From positions 434,001 to 498,000 of the forward strand of contig NZ_JACODZ010000001.1 of NCBI RefSeq assembly GCF_014280965.1: a stretch of 64,000 nt of DNA, read 5' to 3'. Positions within the stretch are counted from its first letter, which is position 1; each line of letters opens with the position of its first letter. Positions 1 through 8,496 of the stretch are shown in pieces. A program made the position numbers and the translations under genes. This stretch comes from Echinicola salinicaeni (GTDB taxonomy: Bacteria; Bacteroidota; Bacteroidia; Cytophagales; Cyclobacteriaceae). The notes under the pieces are model-generated. The model had not been told where the DNA came from. It was given only the letters and a program-made list of their open reading frames with translations, and ran no database searches.

Positions 1-1277
1 TTTTCATTGCTTTTTAGAAAATGGGTAAACGCTTCCTTCTCTGGATCAAATTCATTCAGTCCTCCTCCATTGGTGCCTATCCAAATTCTGCCATTATCAT
101 CTGTAAGTACAGTGGTGATATGATCTATGCTGAGGCTTTTTTCGTTCTGGGAATGCTGTCTGAAAGTGGTGAAATTGCTTGGGTAATTATCATAAACATT
201 AACTCCCCCATTGCTGGTAGCAATTAATATTTGATTGTCTTTGGTAATGAAGTCCGTAAGGACACTGGCGGTGTTCCCTTTAAGGTTGATTTGTCCCTTA
301 GTGTTATAGCGAACGAAGGTGTCTGTTTTGCGATTATAAATGCTCATTCCACCTTGCATGCCACCAATCACCAAGTTTCTGTCCATATTTTCAGTGATGG
401 AATAAATTGAATTGGTAGCTAGGCTTCCATTATGTGCACCTTGGGTGTAGTGTTTAAAGGTTTTGGTGTTTTTATCAAATCTGTTTAAGCCATTTTTGAT
501 GGTACCTATCCATATATTCTTATAGCTATCCTCAAATAATGAAATAATGGTATTCCCACTTAAACTTTTGGGGTCATTTGGAATATGCTTGAAGTTGGTG
601 AAAGTTCCTTCTCTAGGCTCGAAAAGGCTCACCCCAGAGTAGTTGGTGCCTATCCAAAGTCTTCCTTTGGAATCCTCAATGATCTGATTTACACTATTTC
701 CGCTTAGACTATTAGGATTATCTTCCTTATGGTAATAATTTTTGAACTGATCCAATTCAGCATTATACTTGGAAAGTCCATTATTACTGCCAATCCATAG
801 ATTCCCTTTGCTATCCAAAAATAATACCTTGATATTTTTGCCTGGAATTGAATGGGGGTTAGTGGGGGCAGGCATGTATCTTTTAAAAGTGTGTGTGTCA
901 CGGTCAAATCTATTCAGGCCATATTTGGTGCCCACCCAAAGTTGGTTTTGCTTGTCCTCCAGAATGGTGTTTATCTGATTGCTTGAAATACTGTTTGTAT
1001 GAGTATCCTCATGAACGAAAGGAACATATTCCTGGCCGTCAAAACGGTTAAGTCCATTTGCTGTGCCAAACCATAGGAAACCATAATGGTCCTGATAAAT
1101 GGAAGTAACTTCTACATCACTGAGGCCTTCAAGAGGGAGTTGATAGAGGTTAAGAGGTTTTTGGGCGAATGAATGATGGGATAATAATGAAGATAGAAAA
1201 AGCCAATACCAAAGCCTCAGAAAGCCCAAAGTCTTTTGGTAAAGGGGATTGCTGGGTATTTGCTTATTTAACTTCAT
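1..1277 (-). CDS. Hybrid two-component / reg_prop sensor, N-terminal part (truncated by window edge)
   Basis: The minus-strand frame from the ATG at 1277 stays open for 425 codons to the window edge, so only the N-terminus is visible. After a signal-anchor (hydrophobic LWYWLFLSSLL, then FAQ) come repeated blades of the two-component regulator propeller type: GFLWFGTANGLNRFDG, NQLWVGTKYGLNRFD, GNLWIGSNNGLS, GRLWIGTNYSGVSLF and NIWIGTIKNGLNRFD. In Bacteroidota such propellers form the periplasmic sensor of hybrid two-component systems (HTCS), which bind oligosaccharides and activate PUL transcription. The kinase, receiver and AraC parts would lie outside the window, so HTCS rather than a shorter propeller protein is inferred. 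It lies downstream of, and in the same direction as, the first SusC/D operon and is its likely regulator. Confidence 0.85.
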   Translation of the reverse strand, partial: MKLNKQIPSNPLYQKTLGFLRLWYWLFLSSLLSHHSFAQKPLNLYQLPLEGLSDVEVTSIYQDHYGFLWFGTANGLNRFDGQEYVPFVHEDTHTNSISSNQINTILEDKQNQLWVGTKYGLNRFDRDTHTFKRYMPAPTNPHSIPGKNIKVLFLDSKGNLWIGSNNGLSKYNAELDQFKNYYHKEDNPNSLSGNSVNQIIEDSKGRLWIGTNYSGVSLFEPREGTFTNFKHIPNDPKSLSGNTIISLFEDSYKNIWIGTIKNGLNRFDKNTKTFKHYTQGAHNGSLATNSIYSITENMDRNLVIGGMQGGMSIYNRKTDTFVRYNTKGQINLKGNTASVLTDFITKDNQILIATSNGGVNVYDNYPSNFTTFRQHSQNEKSLSIDHITTVLTDDNGRIWIGTNGGGLNEFDPEKEAFTHFLKSNE

Positions 1278-1511
1278 TTATCTTAATAGAGGAACTCGCG
1301 AATCTTTGTTGTCAATTTTTTCTAGTGCTATTACGGTCAGTTTAATAAGCAATTTAGTAAATATTAATTATTTGTAAGAATTAAGGTCTTCAGTCTAGTG
1401 AAAAATTGGTTGATTTCTTTTGAATGCTTATTTAAAAGATAACCCCTTGCTTTGATTCGTTTCATTAATGAGTCAAACAAGTGGTTGGAGATTTTAGCTT
1501 ATTTTATGATG

Positions 1512-2999
1512 CTAAGCGATGATTTTTTCTACAATATTTCCGTGAACATCGGTCAATCTAAAATCCCTGCCCTGGAATTGATAGGTGAGTTTTTCATGAT
1601 CCATGCCCAATAAATGTAGAATGGTGGCTTGGAGGTCATGGACATGAACACGATCCTTAATTCCATAATAACCAATCTCATCCGTTTCGCCTATGGAATA
1701 GCCAGATTTGACACCGCCACCGGCCATCCACATGGTGAAGGCTTCCAAATGGTGATCCCTACCTAGGAATTTCATTTCTTTCCCACCACGGTTTTCACGC
1801 ATTGGTGTTCGGCCAAATTCACCGCCCCAAACAACTAGTGTATCATCCAGCAGCCCTCTTTGCTTCAGGTCATTCAATAGGGCAGAAATTGGTTTGTCTA
1901 CTTCTTGGCATCGTTCATTGAATCCATGGTTAAGGGCTTCCTTATAGTTGGACCCATGCGAATCCCAGCCATAGTGGTATAGCTGTATAAAACGGACACC
2001 TTTTTCTGCCAGTCTTCTGGCTAAAAGACAGTTATTGGCAAAAGAGGACTTGCCTGGCTCAGTTCCATACATTTCATGGATGTATTCAGGCTCATCTGAA
2101 ATATCCATGGTCTCGGGAACTGACATTTGCATTTTGAAGGCCATTTCATATTGGGAGATTCTGGTCATGATCTCGGGATCGCCTACTTCTTGGAATTGCT
2201 TTTTATTGATGTCATTGATGATATTAATGGTTTTTTCCCTTAGATCTCTGCTGACCCCTTTGGGATCGGAAAGGTAAAGCACCGGGTCTCCTTTGGATCG
2301 ACATTGTACCCCTTGGTACACGGTAGGTAGAAAGCCACTTCCCCAAATACTCTTTCCTGCACTAGGAGTAGTACCACCAGAAACAAAGACCACAAAACCT
2401 GGCAGATTTTGGTTTTCAGATCCCAATCCATAAGTTACCCAAGAGCCTATACTTGGTTTGCCTAATCGAGCACTGCCTGTGTGCATTAGGAGCTGTGCAG
2501 GAGCATGGTTGAACTCATCAGTGTGCATGGCTTTCAGGAAACAGACATCGTCTACATTAGTGGCAAAATGGGGCATCCTATCAGTAACCCAGGCACCTGA
2601 TTGTCCATGTTGCTTAAAATCAAATTGAGGCCCCAACATCTGAGGTGTTCCTTCTATAAAAGCAAATCGCTTTCCTTCCAAAAGTGAAGGCGGACAGTCC
2701 AGTCCATTGAGCTTTTGAAGTTCTGGTTTATAATCAAATAATTCCAATTGAGAAGGAGCGCCAGCCATATGTAGATAAATTACCCTTTTAGCTTTAGGGA
2801 TAAAGTGAGAGGGGAGGGCTTTCATTGGATTGTTGAGATCTACCCCCGTTGCAAGGTCACTTCTTCCACAGCTGCTTAGGCTGCCTCCCAAAAAGGACCC
2901 TAAAGTAAGGGCGCCCATACCAGAGAGACACTTCTTTAAAAAATGCCTTCTGGTATTGAGTTCTGCATTTTTTATTATGGCTTCTTCAAACAGGTTCAT
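1512..2999 (-). CDS. DUF1501 domain-containing exported protein
   Basis: A 495-residue protein of the DUF1501 family (sulfatase/alkaline-phosphatase-like fold, common in planctomycetes and Cytophagales). The N-terminus has a twin-arginine-like signal (TRRHFLKKCLSGMGALTLGSFLGG) followed by SSCGRS, suggesting Tat export and possibly lipidation. Recognisable family stretches are VIYLHMAGAPSQLELFDYKP near residue 75, WGGEFGRTPM near 390 and GRDHHLEAFTMWMAGGGVKSG near 410. The reaction is not established. It begins 25 bp after the DUF1549/DUF1553 gene, the usual partner; the pair is recurrent and is presumed to act together on an exported substrate. Being last in a SusC/D-led operon, it may act on the imported glycan or its breakdown products. 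Confidence 0.88.
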   Translation of the reverse strand: MNLFEEAIIKNAELNTRRHFLKKCLSGMGALTLGSFLGGSLSSCGRSDLATGVDLNNPMKALPSHFIPKAKRVIYLHMAGAPSQLELFDYKPELQKLNGLDCPPSLLEGKRFAFIEGTPQMLGPQFDFKQHGQSGAWVTDRMPHFATNVDDVCFLKAMHTDEFNHAPAQLLMHTGSARLGKPSIGSWVTYGLGSENQNLPGFVVFVSGGTTPSAGKSIWGSGFLPTVYQGVQCRSKGDPVLYLSDPKGVSRDLREKTINIINDINKKQFQEVGDPEIMTRISQYEMAFKMQMSVPETMDISDEPEYIHEMYGTEPGKSSFANNCLLARRLAEKGVRFIQLYHYGWDSHGSNYKEALNHGFNERCQEVDKPISALLNDLKQRGLLDDTLVVWGGEFGRTPMRENRGGKEMKFLGRDHHLEAFTMWMAGGGVKSGYSIGETDEIGYYGIKDRVHVHDLQATILHLLGMDHEKLTYQFQGRDFRLTDVHGNIVEKIIA

Positions 3000-3024
3000 G
3001 ACTGGGTATTTTAGTTTCTTTTAA

Positions 3025-5358
3025 TTAATCTTTTGTTATAAAACCGTCGAGGTTTAAAATAGCATTGGCCGTCATGGTCAAGGCATTTAGTTCTGTATCC
3101 ATTTGTTTGGTTCCCAGGTTTTCTAAGCCCTCACCACTTTCCTTAAAGTGCTGGTAGGCGGTTTGGTATAAGTCCTTCAAGGATGCCAGTACCTTTTGAT
3201 CCGGTTGATGGAACAAGGCCATTTCATAACCTTTACTAAGTTGCTCTTCAATCACATCTCCTTCAGATCTCATTCTCTTGGCCAAGGCCTGTGCTGCTTC
3301 CACATAAACAGGATCATTCATGGTAACCAAGGCTTGCAAAGGGGTATTGGTTCTGATTCTTCTGTTGACACAGAATTCACGGCTCGGACTGTCAAAGCTC
3401 ACCATAGAAGGGTAGGGACTTGTACGTCTCCAATAGGTGTATATTCCTCTTCTATGTTGGTCCTCACCTTTGCTAAGAATCCATTTCTCAGGATTATTGA
3501 TGACCTGCCAAACACCATCCGGCTGTGGAGGCATTACGGAAGGTCCAAACATCTTTTTGCTAAGCAATCCACTTACAGCAAGTGCTTGGTCTCTTACCTG
3601 TTCGGCTGTCAACCTCACCCTTGGTCCCCTGCTCAGCCAATAATTTGCTGCGTCTTTTTCAAGGGCTTCTTTACTGACTTCTGAGGATTGACGGTAGGTA
3701 GCGGACATGACCATCATTTTTAACAATGGTTTAAACTGCCAGTTCTGTTCATGCATCCAGTTGGTGGCCATCCAGTCCAGTAGTTCTGGGTGGGTAGGGG
3801 CAAATCCTTGGGAACCAAAATCTTCTTGGGTTTCCACTATGCCTTTTCCAAAAAGCTGGGCCCAGACCCTGTTTACAGTAACTCTGGCTGTCAAAGGATT
3901 TTCTTTGCTGACGAGCCATTTTGCCAGTCCCAACCTGTTTTTTTCGAAGGATTCAGGAAAATCAGGCATGGATCCGGGTACTCCAGGCTGGACTTCCTTA
4001 CCATGTTCCATCCAATTACCTCTTTCAAACACAAAGGTTTTACGCCTTTCTTCTTCAGGTAATTCACTCATTACCGGTAGCGGATCTGGTTTTATTTTTT
4101 TAAGTTTAGTTTCTTTTTCTTCAATCTGGTGGGCAAACTGGTATTTGGTCTGTGGAGCCAGGGTATTTACAGAATCTATCCATTTAAGAATAGATTGTCG
4201 TTCTTGCTCTTCTATTTTGGTATAAACGGGCAATGTTGGACTATCTGTCCAGGTATCAGCATCCTTTGTATTATTGAAGAATGCGTAAAACTCATAAAAC
4301 TCCTCATGCTTGATGGGATCATAAGGATGACTGTGACATTGCACACAAGCAAAAGTAATTCCTTGCCAAACTTCCCAAGTTGTATTCACCCTGTCCAGTA
4401 CCGCTGCTACCCTGAATTCTTCGTCATCGGTACCGCTTTCATCATTTGTCATGGTGTTTCTGTGAAAGCCAGTAGCAATTAATTGTTCCTTACTTGGATC
4501 TGGAAGGAGGTCCCCGGCAATTTGTTCAATGGTAAACTGATCAAAGGGCATATTCTGGTTGAATGCATCTATCACCCAATCCCTGAATTTCCACATGGGA
4601 CGGTGTCTGTCTTTTTGGTAGCCTTTGGTGTCTGCGTAGCGCGCAAGGTCCATCCACATGGCAGCCCATCTTTCACCGTACTGGGGTGAGGCCAATAGCT
4701 CATCTACTATTTTTTCATAGTTGTCCAAATCGGGATTGTCCTTTAAGCGTTGGACAAGTTCCTCTGTAGGAGGCAAGCCAGTCAAGTCCAAACTTAATCT
4801 TCGGGCAAGGGAAGCTGGACTTGCTTGGGGTGATGGAGAAAGTCCCTTTTCCTCCATCTTTTCTAATACAAAGGCATCAATTGGATTTTTGGCCCAATCG
4901 CTTTCACTGACCTCAGGTAATTCTGGTTGCTGTGGAGGGATGAAGGACCAATGATCTTCCCATTTAGCACCTTGATTGATCCATTTCTTTAAAACTTCAA
5001 CTTCTTCCTTACTTAGCGGGGGACCTTCAGGTGGCATTCGAACCTCAGGGTCTTCATGAAGGATTCTCTTGATCATCTCGCTTTCCTCTGCATGACCGGG
5101 AATGATAGCTGGTTCGCCAGATTTAGTGGCTGAAAGTGCTTCTGACTCAAATAGTAAGCTGAATTCTCCAGACTGTTTTACCCCTCCATGGCAGGAAATA
5201 CATTTATTATTGATGATTGGTCTGATTTCAGCATTGAAGTCCACTTTTTCCTTCTCTTTGTGATTACAAGAAAAGCTAAAGGCGAAAATGGTCATCGCTC
5301 CCGTCAGGCTAAGAGGAATAATATTCTTTAAAGACTTTATTTTGGCCACGGTATTCAT
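3025..5358 (-). CDS. Planctomycete-type cytochrome C / DUF1549 / DUF1553 lipoprotein
   Basis: 777 residues with three parts. An N-terminal PSCyt1-like segment carries a haem-binding CISCHGG (about residue 53). A DUF1549 region includes RRLSLDLTGLPPT and YGERWAAMWMDLARYADTKG, and a second CxxCH in CVQCHSHPYDPIKH. The C-terminal DUF1553 region includes NPLTARVTVNRVWAQLFGKGIV and NTPLQALVTMNDPVYVEAAQ. The signal peptide ends in FAFSFSCN, suggesting a lipoprotein. Two CxxCH motifs imply covalent haem and an electron-transfer or oxidative role, but the substrate is unknown. Many family members exceed 900 residues, so this is a short version. It starts 19 bp after the NHL gene and precedes its usual partner DUF1501. 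Confidence 0.88.
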   Translation of the reverse strand: MNTVAKIKSLKNIIPLSLTGAMTIFAFSFSCNHKEKEKVDFNAEIRPIINNKCISCHGGVKQSGEFSLLFESEALSATKSGEPAIIPGHAEESEMIKRILHEDPEVRMPPEGPPLSKEEVEVLKKWINQGAKWEDHWSFIPPQQPELPEVSESDWAKNPIDAFVLEKMEEKGLSPSPQASPASLARRLSLDLTGLPPTEELVQRLKDNPDLDNYEKIVDELLASPQYGERWAAMWMDLARYADTKGYQKDRHRPMWKFRDWVIDAFNQNMPFDQFTIEQIAGDLLPDPSKEQLIATGFHRNTMTNDESGTDDEEFRVAAVLDRVNTTWEVWQGITFACVQCHSHPYDPIKHEEFYEFYAFFNNTKDADTWTDSPTLPVYTKIEEQERQSILKWIDSVNTLAPQTKYQFAHQIEEKETKLKKIKPDPLPVMSELPEEERRKTFVFERGNWMEHGKEVQPGVPGSMPDFPESFEKNRLGLAKWLVSKENPLTARVTVNRVWAQLFGKGIVETQEDFGSQGFAPTHPELLDWMATNWMHEQNWQFKPLLKMMVMSATYRQSSEVSKEALEKDAANYWLSRGPRVRLTAEQVRDQALAVSGLLSKKMFGPSVMPPQPDGVWQVINNPEKWILSKGEDQHRRGIYTYWRRTSPYPSMVSFDSPSREFCVNRRIRTNTPLQALVTMNDPVYVEAAQALAKRMRSEGDVIEEQLSKGYEMALFHQPDQKVLASLKDLYQTAYQHFKESGEGLENLGTKQMDTELNALTMTANAILNLDGFITKD

Positions 5359-5377
5359 GGGGTTCTATTAATTGAAA

Positions 5378-6433
5378 TTATACTCTTTCAAGTTGTACTG
5401 GAAAGGTTTGTTCTGAATTCCACTGGGGAACATATATATTTTCATCATTGTCCACACAGACATCATGAGGGTTCATAAAAGTATGGCCATCATATACTAT
5501 GGTTTGTAGTTTTCCATCTATATACTCTGGCGAAGTACCTCCCGGTGCAGACACCACTTTATTGTTTTTGTCCAGTATTACGGTGAGGCCATCATACTCT
5601 TTACGACTTACGGTTCTAAGCACCGAAAAATAGAGATTGTCTCCCTTGATGACCGGTCTGTTGATCCAACAACCCGTTACAGGTACAGTTTCAAGGTGGT
5701 TTCCTTCCAAGTCAAATCTTTTGAATTCATGGGCCAATCTAGAAGTGACGATCAGCTCAGGTTGGCTTGGTTTTCTGGTGTCCAAACATATACCATGGGC
5801 TTGTTGTAAGTTAGCATCATGCTCACCCTTGCCTCCAAAATGTCTTATTAATTCCCCTTTTGGTGAGTATTGGATAATATAGCTTTTTCCATATCCGTCT
5901 GCTACATAAATATCCCCAGTAGGACCGATGGCTACTTCAGTAGGTCGGTATTGTTCAGGTTTTTGGTAAACCCCAGTTTCTTTGGGATAATCTATGGTCA
6001 ATAGAATTTTACCATCTAAGGTAGTTTTGAAAATCTGATGCCTGTCATGGTCGGTGATGTATAGGAATTCCTCTCCACCTTCATCATGAAGGGTCAGGCC
6101 ATGAGCACCAGGGAATTCATTGCCCCAAGTTTTTAATACCTTTCCAGAGCGGTCATAAAAAATAATATTGTTTTTGGTTTCATTGGTCAAAAGGATTAAT
6201 CTACCTTTTTTGTCCTGAACCATTTCATGGCAGTCTTTGACAGGCGTGATGGACTGATTTTGCCTACTCCAGTCTTTTTTTACTCGGTATTTATGGTCTC
6301 TATGACCTATGATTTCCAGAGAAGGATCAATGGATTTTCCAAAGTTGATGTTTGGGAAAAACAAGCCAGAGGCCATTAATAAGGAGCTGGATTTTAGAAA
6401 ATTCCTTCTGTTGCTGTTATAATCTTTTGACAT
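5378..6433 (-). CDS. NHL-repeat / six-bladed beta-propeller exported protein
   Basis: The frame is open from 6502, but the ATG at 6433 gives a twin-arginine signal (NRRNFLKSSSLLMASGLFF) at the usual distance from the start, so I choose it (351 residues). Propeller blades are visible as HGLTLHDEGGEEFLYITDHDRHQIFK, PTEVAIGPTGDIYVADGYGKSYI, HGICLDTRKPSQPELIVTSR and NPHDVCVDNDENIYVPQWNSE. This is the pattern of NHL proteins related to peptidyl-alpha-hydroxyglycine alpha-amidating lyase. Catalysis cannot be judged by eye. It heads the three-gene NHL-DUF1553-DUF1501 group; a strong hairpin separates it from the SusD gene upstream. Confidence 0.82.
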   Translation of the reverse strand: MSKDYNSNRRNFLKSSSLLMASGLFFPNINFGKSIDPSLEIIGHRDHKYRVKKDWSRQNQSITPVKDCHEMVQDKKGRLILLTNETKNNIIFYDRSGKVLKTWGNEFPGAHGLTLHDEGGEEFLYITDHDRHQIFKTTLDGKILLTIDYPKETGVYQKPEQYRPTEVAIGPTGDIYVADGYGKSYIIQYSPKGELIRHFGGKGEHDANLQQAHGICLDTRKPSQPELIVTSRLAHEFKRFDLEGNHLETVPVTGCWINRPVIKGDNLYFSVLRTVSRKEYDGLTVILDKNNKVVSAPGGTSPEYIDGKLQTIVYDGHTFMNPHDVCVDNDENIYVPQWNSEQTFPVQLERV

Positions 6434-6566
6434 ATTTTTTTGCGCTGAATATTCTTTTAGGTCTTTAGCCCTCAATTTAAATTTTATATCCTGAAATGGC
6501 AATTAGACTATTAGAGATTCTATTTAATTGATCTGACCGACTACCATCTTTATTTAAACGGTAAAA

Positions 6567-6604
6567 CCTCTATTGACTGAATATTTCAATTCAGTCAATA
6601 GAGG
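6567..6604 (-). terminator. Intercistronic hairpin between susD and the NHL gene
   Basis: Arms CCTCTATTGACTGAA (6567-6581) and TTCAGTCAATAGAGG (6590-6604) pair perfectly over 15 bp around an 8-nt loop. On the minus strand the hairpin lies just after the susD stop and is followed by a short TTTT. It is a likely terminator or RNA-stabilising structure that would lower expression of the downstream genes relative to susCD. Confidence 0.75.
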
Positions 6605-6626
6605 GCTTGTCTTAAAAAGTATTTTA

Positions 6627-8468
6627 TTATTCAGTAGGCTCTTCTATAGTGGTCAAAACAGGTACGTTGTTTTCAAAACCTGCGTATCCCTTGTTTTGAT
6701 TGATTTGGCCTTGGGTATTTGAGTTAATGGCATTCGCTGGAATTGGCCAAAGCACATGATAAGGACTCATGGTATAGGTGTCACCATGTTTGGTAAAAAC
6801 ACCTTTATTGTAGTAGTCAGTTTTTTCCATGATCCTATCATAGAAGAAATTATTCTCAGAGAAACTTTCTTCATTATAGCTTTTGCCATTATAAGCGGTC
6901 TTTCCAGTTTTTGCAAATAGATAGGACATCCTGGTAAGCTCGGTTTTTCGAGGTTCCTCATAGTATAGTTCCCGCGCTCTTTCATCCAAAATGGTACCAA
7001 TATTAATATCTGCAGCAGTGTAAGGGTCGCATTTTGCTCTTGTTCTTACCGCATTAACATCAGCTGCAGCTTTTGCTAAATCATCTTTCCAATAATAAGC
7101 CTCTGCACGTAACAAATAGGTTTCAGCTAATCTGAAGATGTACCAGTCACTGTGACCACCTTGTGGTTGTGTTCTTTGCGGATCTGGGATATACAACTTG
7201 TAATGTGGCCAAGAGAACCAGCTACGAATGGTGTCTGAAACAAGAACTATATTATCTGCATTTCTGAATTCGAGGTTTTGTCCGTAGTAATTGTCACTGC
7301 CGTTAATTCCAGGATTATTATATACCAAATCTTCCATATCCATCCAGTTTCCGGGAGCATGACGAAGATCCTTGTCATCATCCCAAATCATGCTTTGGTG
7401 ATACCAGGTTCCTCTTAATCGACCAATCCCTCTTCCAAATTCGGTAACTTGGTCTATGGCAATATTATTCTTGTCAGAAGTTCCCTTATTACCATTTGGG
7501 GTATTGATATTGTTTCCCCAGAAAGGAACTCCTTGTCTCATACTTGTCATACCACCTGAATTACCATCGGTATCGATTCTATCCATCACCATAAGAATAG
7601 CTTCTCTATTTTCGTTTAGAGACTTATTCTCTGGCCTATGTAAATCCCATATGATATTTTTGCTATCATCATTACCTGTAGCACCAAATCTTTCGGTCAT
7701 CAAAGCATGATTACCACCATCGATTAGCCTTGAGGCAGAAGCAATGGCGTCATCAAATTCTCCAAGGGCTAGATTTACCTTAGTTAATAGGTGTTGAACA
7801 GCACCCTTTGGCACTCTACCACGGTCCATTTCTGCGGGAACCCACTCTTCTGCCCATTCCAGGTCTTCTTTCATCTTCCTAAGGATGACTTCTCTATCGG
7901 TGCTGTAAAAGTCCAGTTTAGGCTGGGTGATTTCCTCTAGGATCAAAGGAACATCACCAAACTGCTGTGTGAGTCTGTAATATCTCATTGCCCTATGGAA
8001 GTAGGCAGTTCCCAAAATATGGTTTCTTTCTGCCTCAGATTCATAGTCGGTGGGGTCATCTATCCTGGAAACCACAACATTGGCATATTTGATGCCTTTG
8101 AATCCCTCATACCAATACCAGCCAATTCTATTGGTGTTGGTGCTATTGAGGTTAGCGTCAGGTGTGATCAAAAGGTTTAAATCTTGCGCTGGCCCAGATT
8201 TATCAGTAGTCCCTTCTACGGCCACTTCAGAGAAAATATGCTCAGTAAGGATGGGAGGTCCATCTCCGGTGACTTCGTGCCTCAGGTTCCTTTCACAGGC
8301 TACCATTGCTCCCCAAAGTCCACTTGCCTCGTTATAGGTGTTTTCAGGTGCGTAAAAAGATAAAGGTTTGGGCTCAAGCCAGTCTTCACTACAGCTACTG
8401 CTTATCAAAATTCCTGCAGTAGCCAAAGCCAAGGTTTTATATATTGATTTTTGAATACTTAATTTCAT
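6627..8468 (-). CDS. SusD/RagB-family nutrient-binding outer-membrane lipoprotein
   Basis: 613 residues. The lipoprotein signal ends in GILISSSCSEDWLEPKP. Typical SusD features follow: RNHILGTAYFHRAMRYYRLTQQFGDVPLI (about residue 150-175, the TPR-containing helical core), FRLAETYLLRAEAYYWKDDLAKAAADVNAVRTRA (about 445-480), and a C-terminal YHVLWPIPANAINSN. SusD proteins cap the SusC barrel and bind the glycan at the cell surface. It follows susC by 28 bp, in the same operon, and forms the first SusC/D pair here. The substrate cannot be read from the sequence. Confidence 0.96.
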   Translation of the reverse strand: MKLSIQKSIYKTLALATAGILISSSCSEDWLEPKPLSFYAPENTYNEASGLWGAMVACERNLRHEVTGDGPPILTEHIFSEVAVEGTTDKSGPAQDLNLLITPDANLNSTNTNRIGWYWYEGFKGIKYANVVVSRIDDPTDYESEAERNHILGTAYFHRAMRYYRLTQQFGDVPLILEEITQPKLDFYSTDREVILRKMKEDLEWAEEWVPAEMDRGRVPKGAVQHLLTKVNLALGEFDDAIASASRLIDGGNHALMTERFGATGNDDSKNIIWDLHRPENKSLNENREAILMVMDRIDTDGNSGGMTSMRQGVPFWGNNINTPNGNKGTSDKNNIAIDQVTEFGRGIGRLRGTWYHQSMIWDDDKDLRHAPGNWMDMEDLVYNNPGINGSDNYYGQNLEFRNADNIVLVSDTIRSWFSWPHYKLYIPDPQRTQPQGGHSDWYIFRLAETYLLRAEAYYWKDDLAKAAADVNAVRTRAKCDPYTAADINIGTILDERARELYYEEPRKTELTRMSYLFAKTGKTAYNGKSYNEESFSENNFFYDRIMEKTDYYNKGVFTKHGDTYTMSPYHVLWPIPANAINSNTQGQINQNKGYAGFENNVPVLTTIEEPTE

Positions 8469-8496
8469 CGGTTATTTCTTTTTGGATCAATATTCA

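Noticed and set aside
3196-3684. 162-codon plus-strand open frame
   Set aside because: It lies antisense inside the DUF1549/DUF1553 gene, has no recognisable motif, and low complexity typical of a shadow frame.
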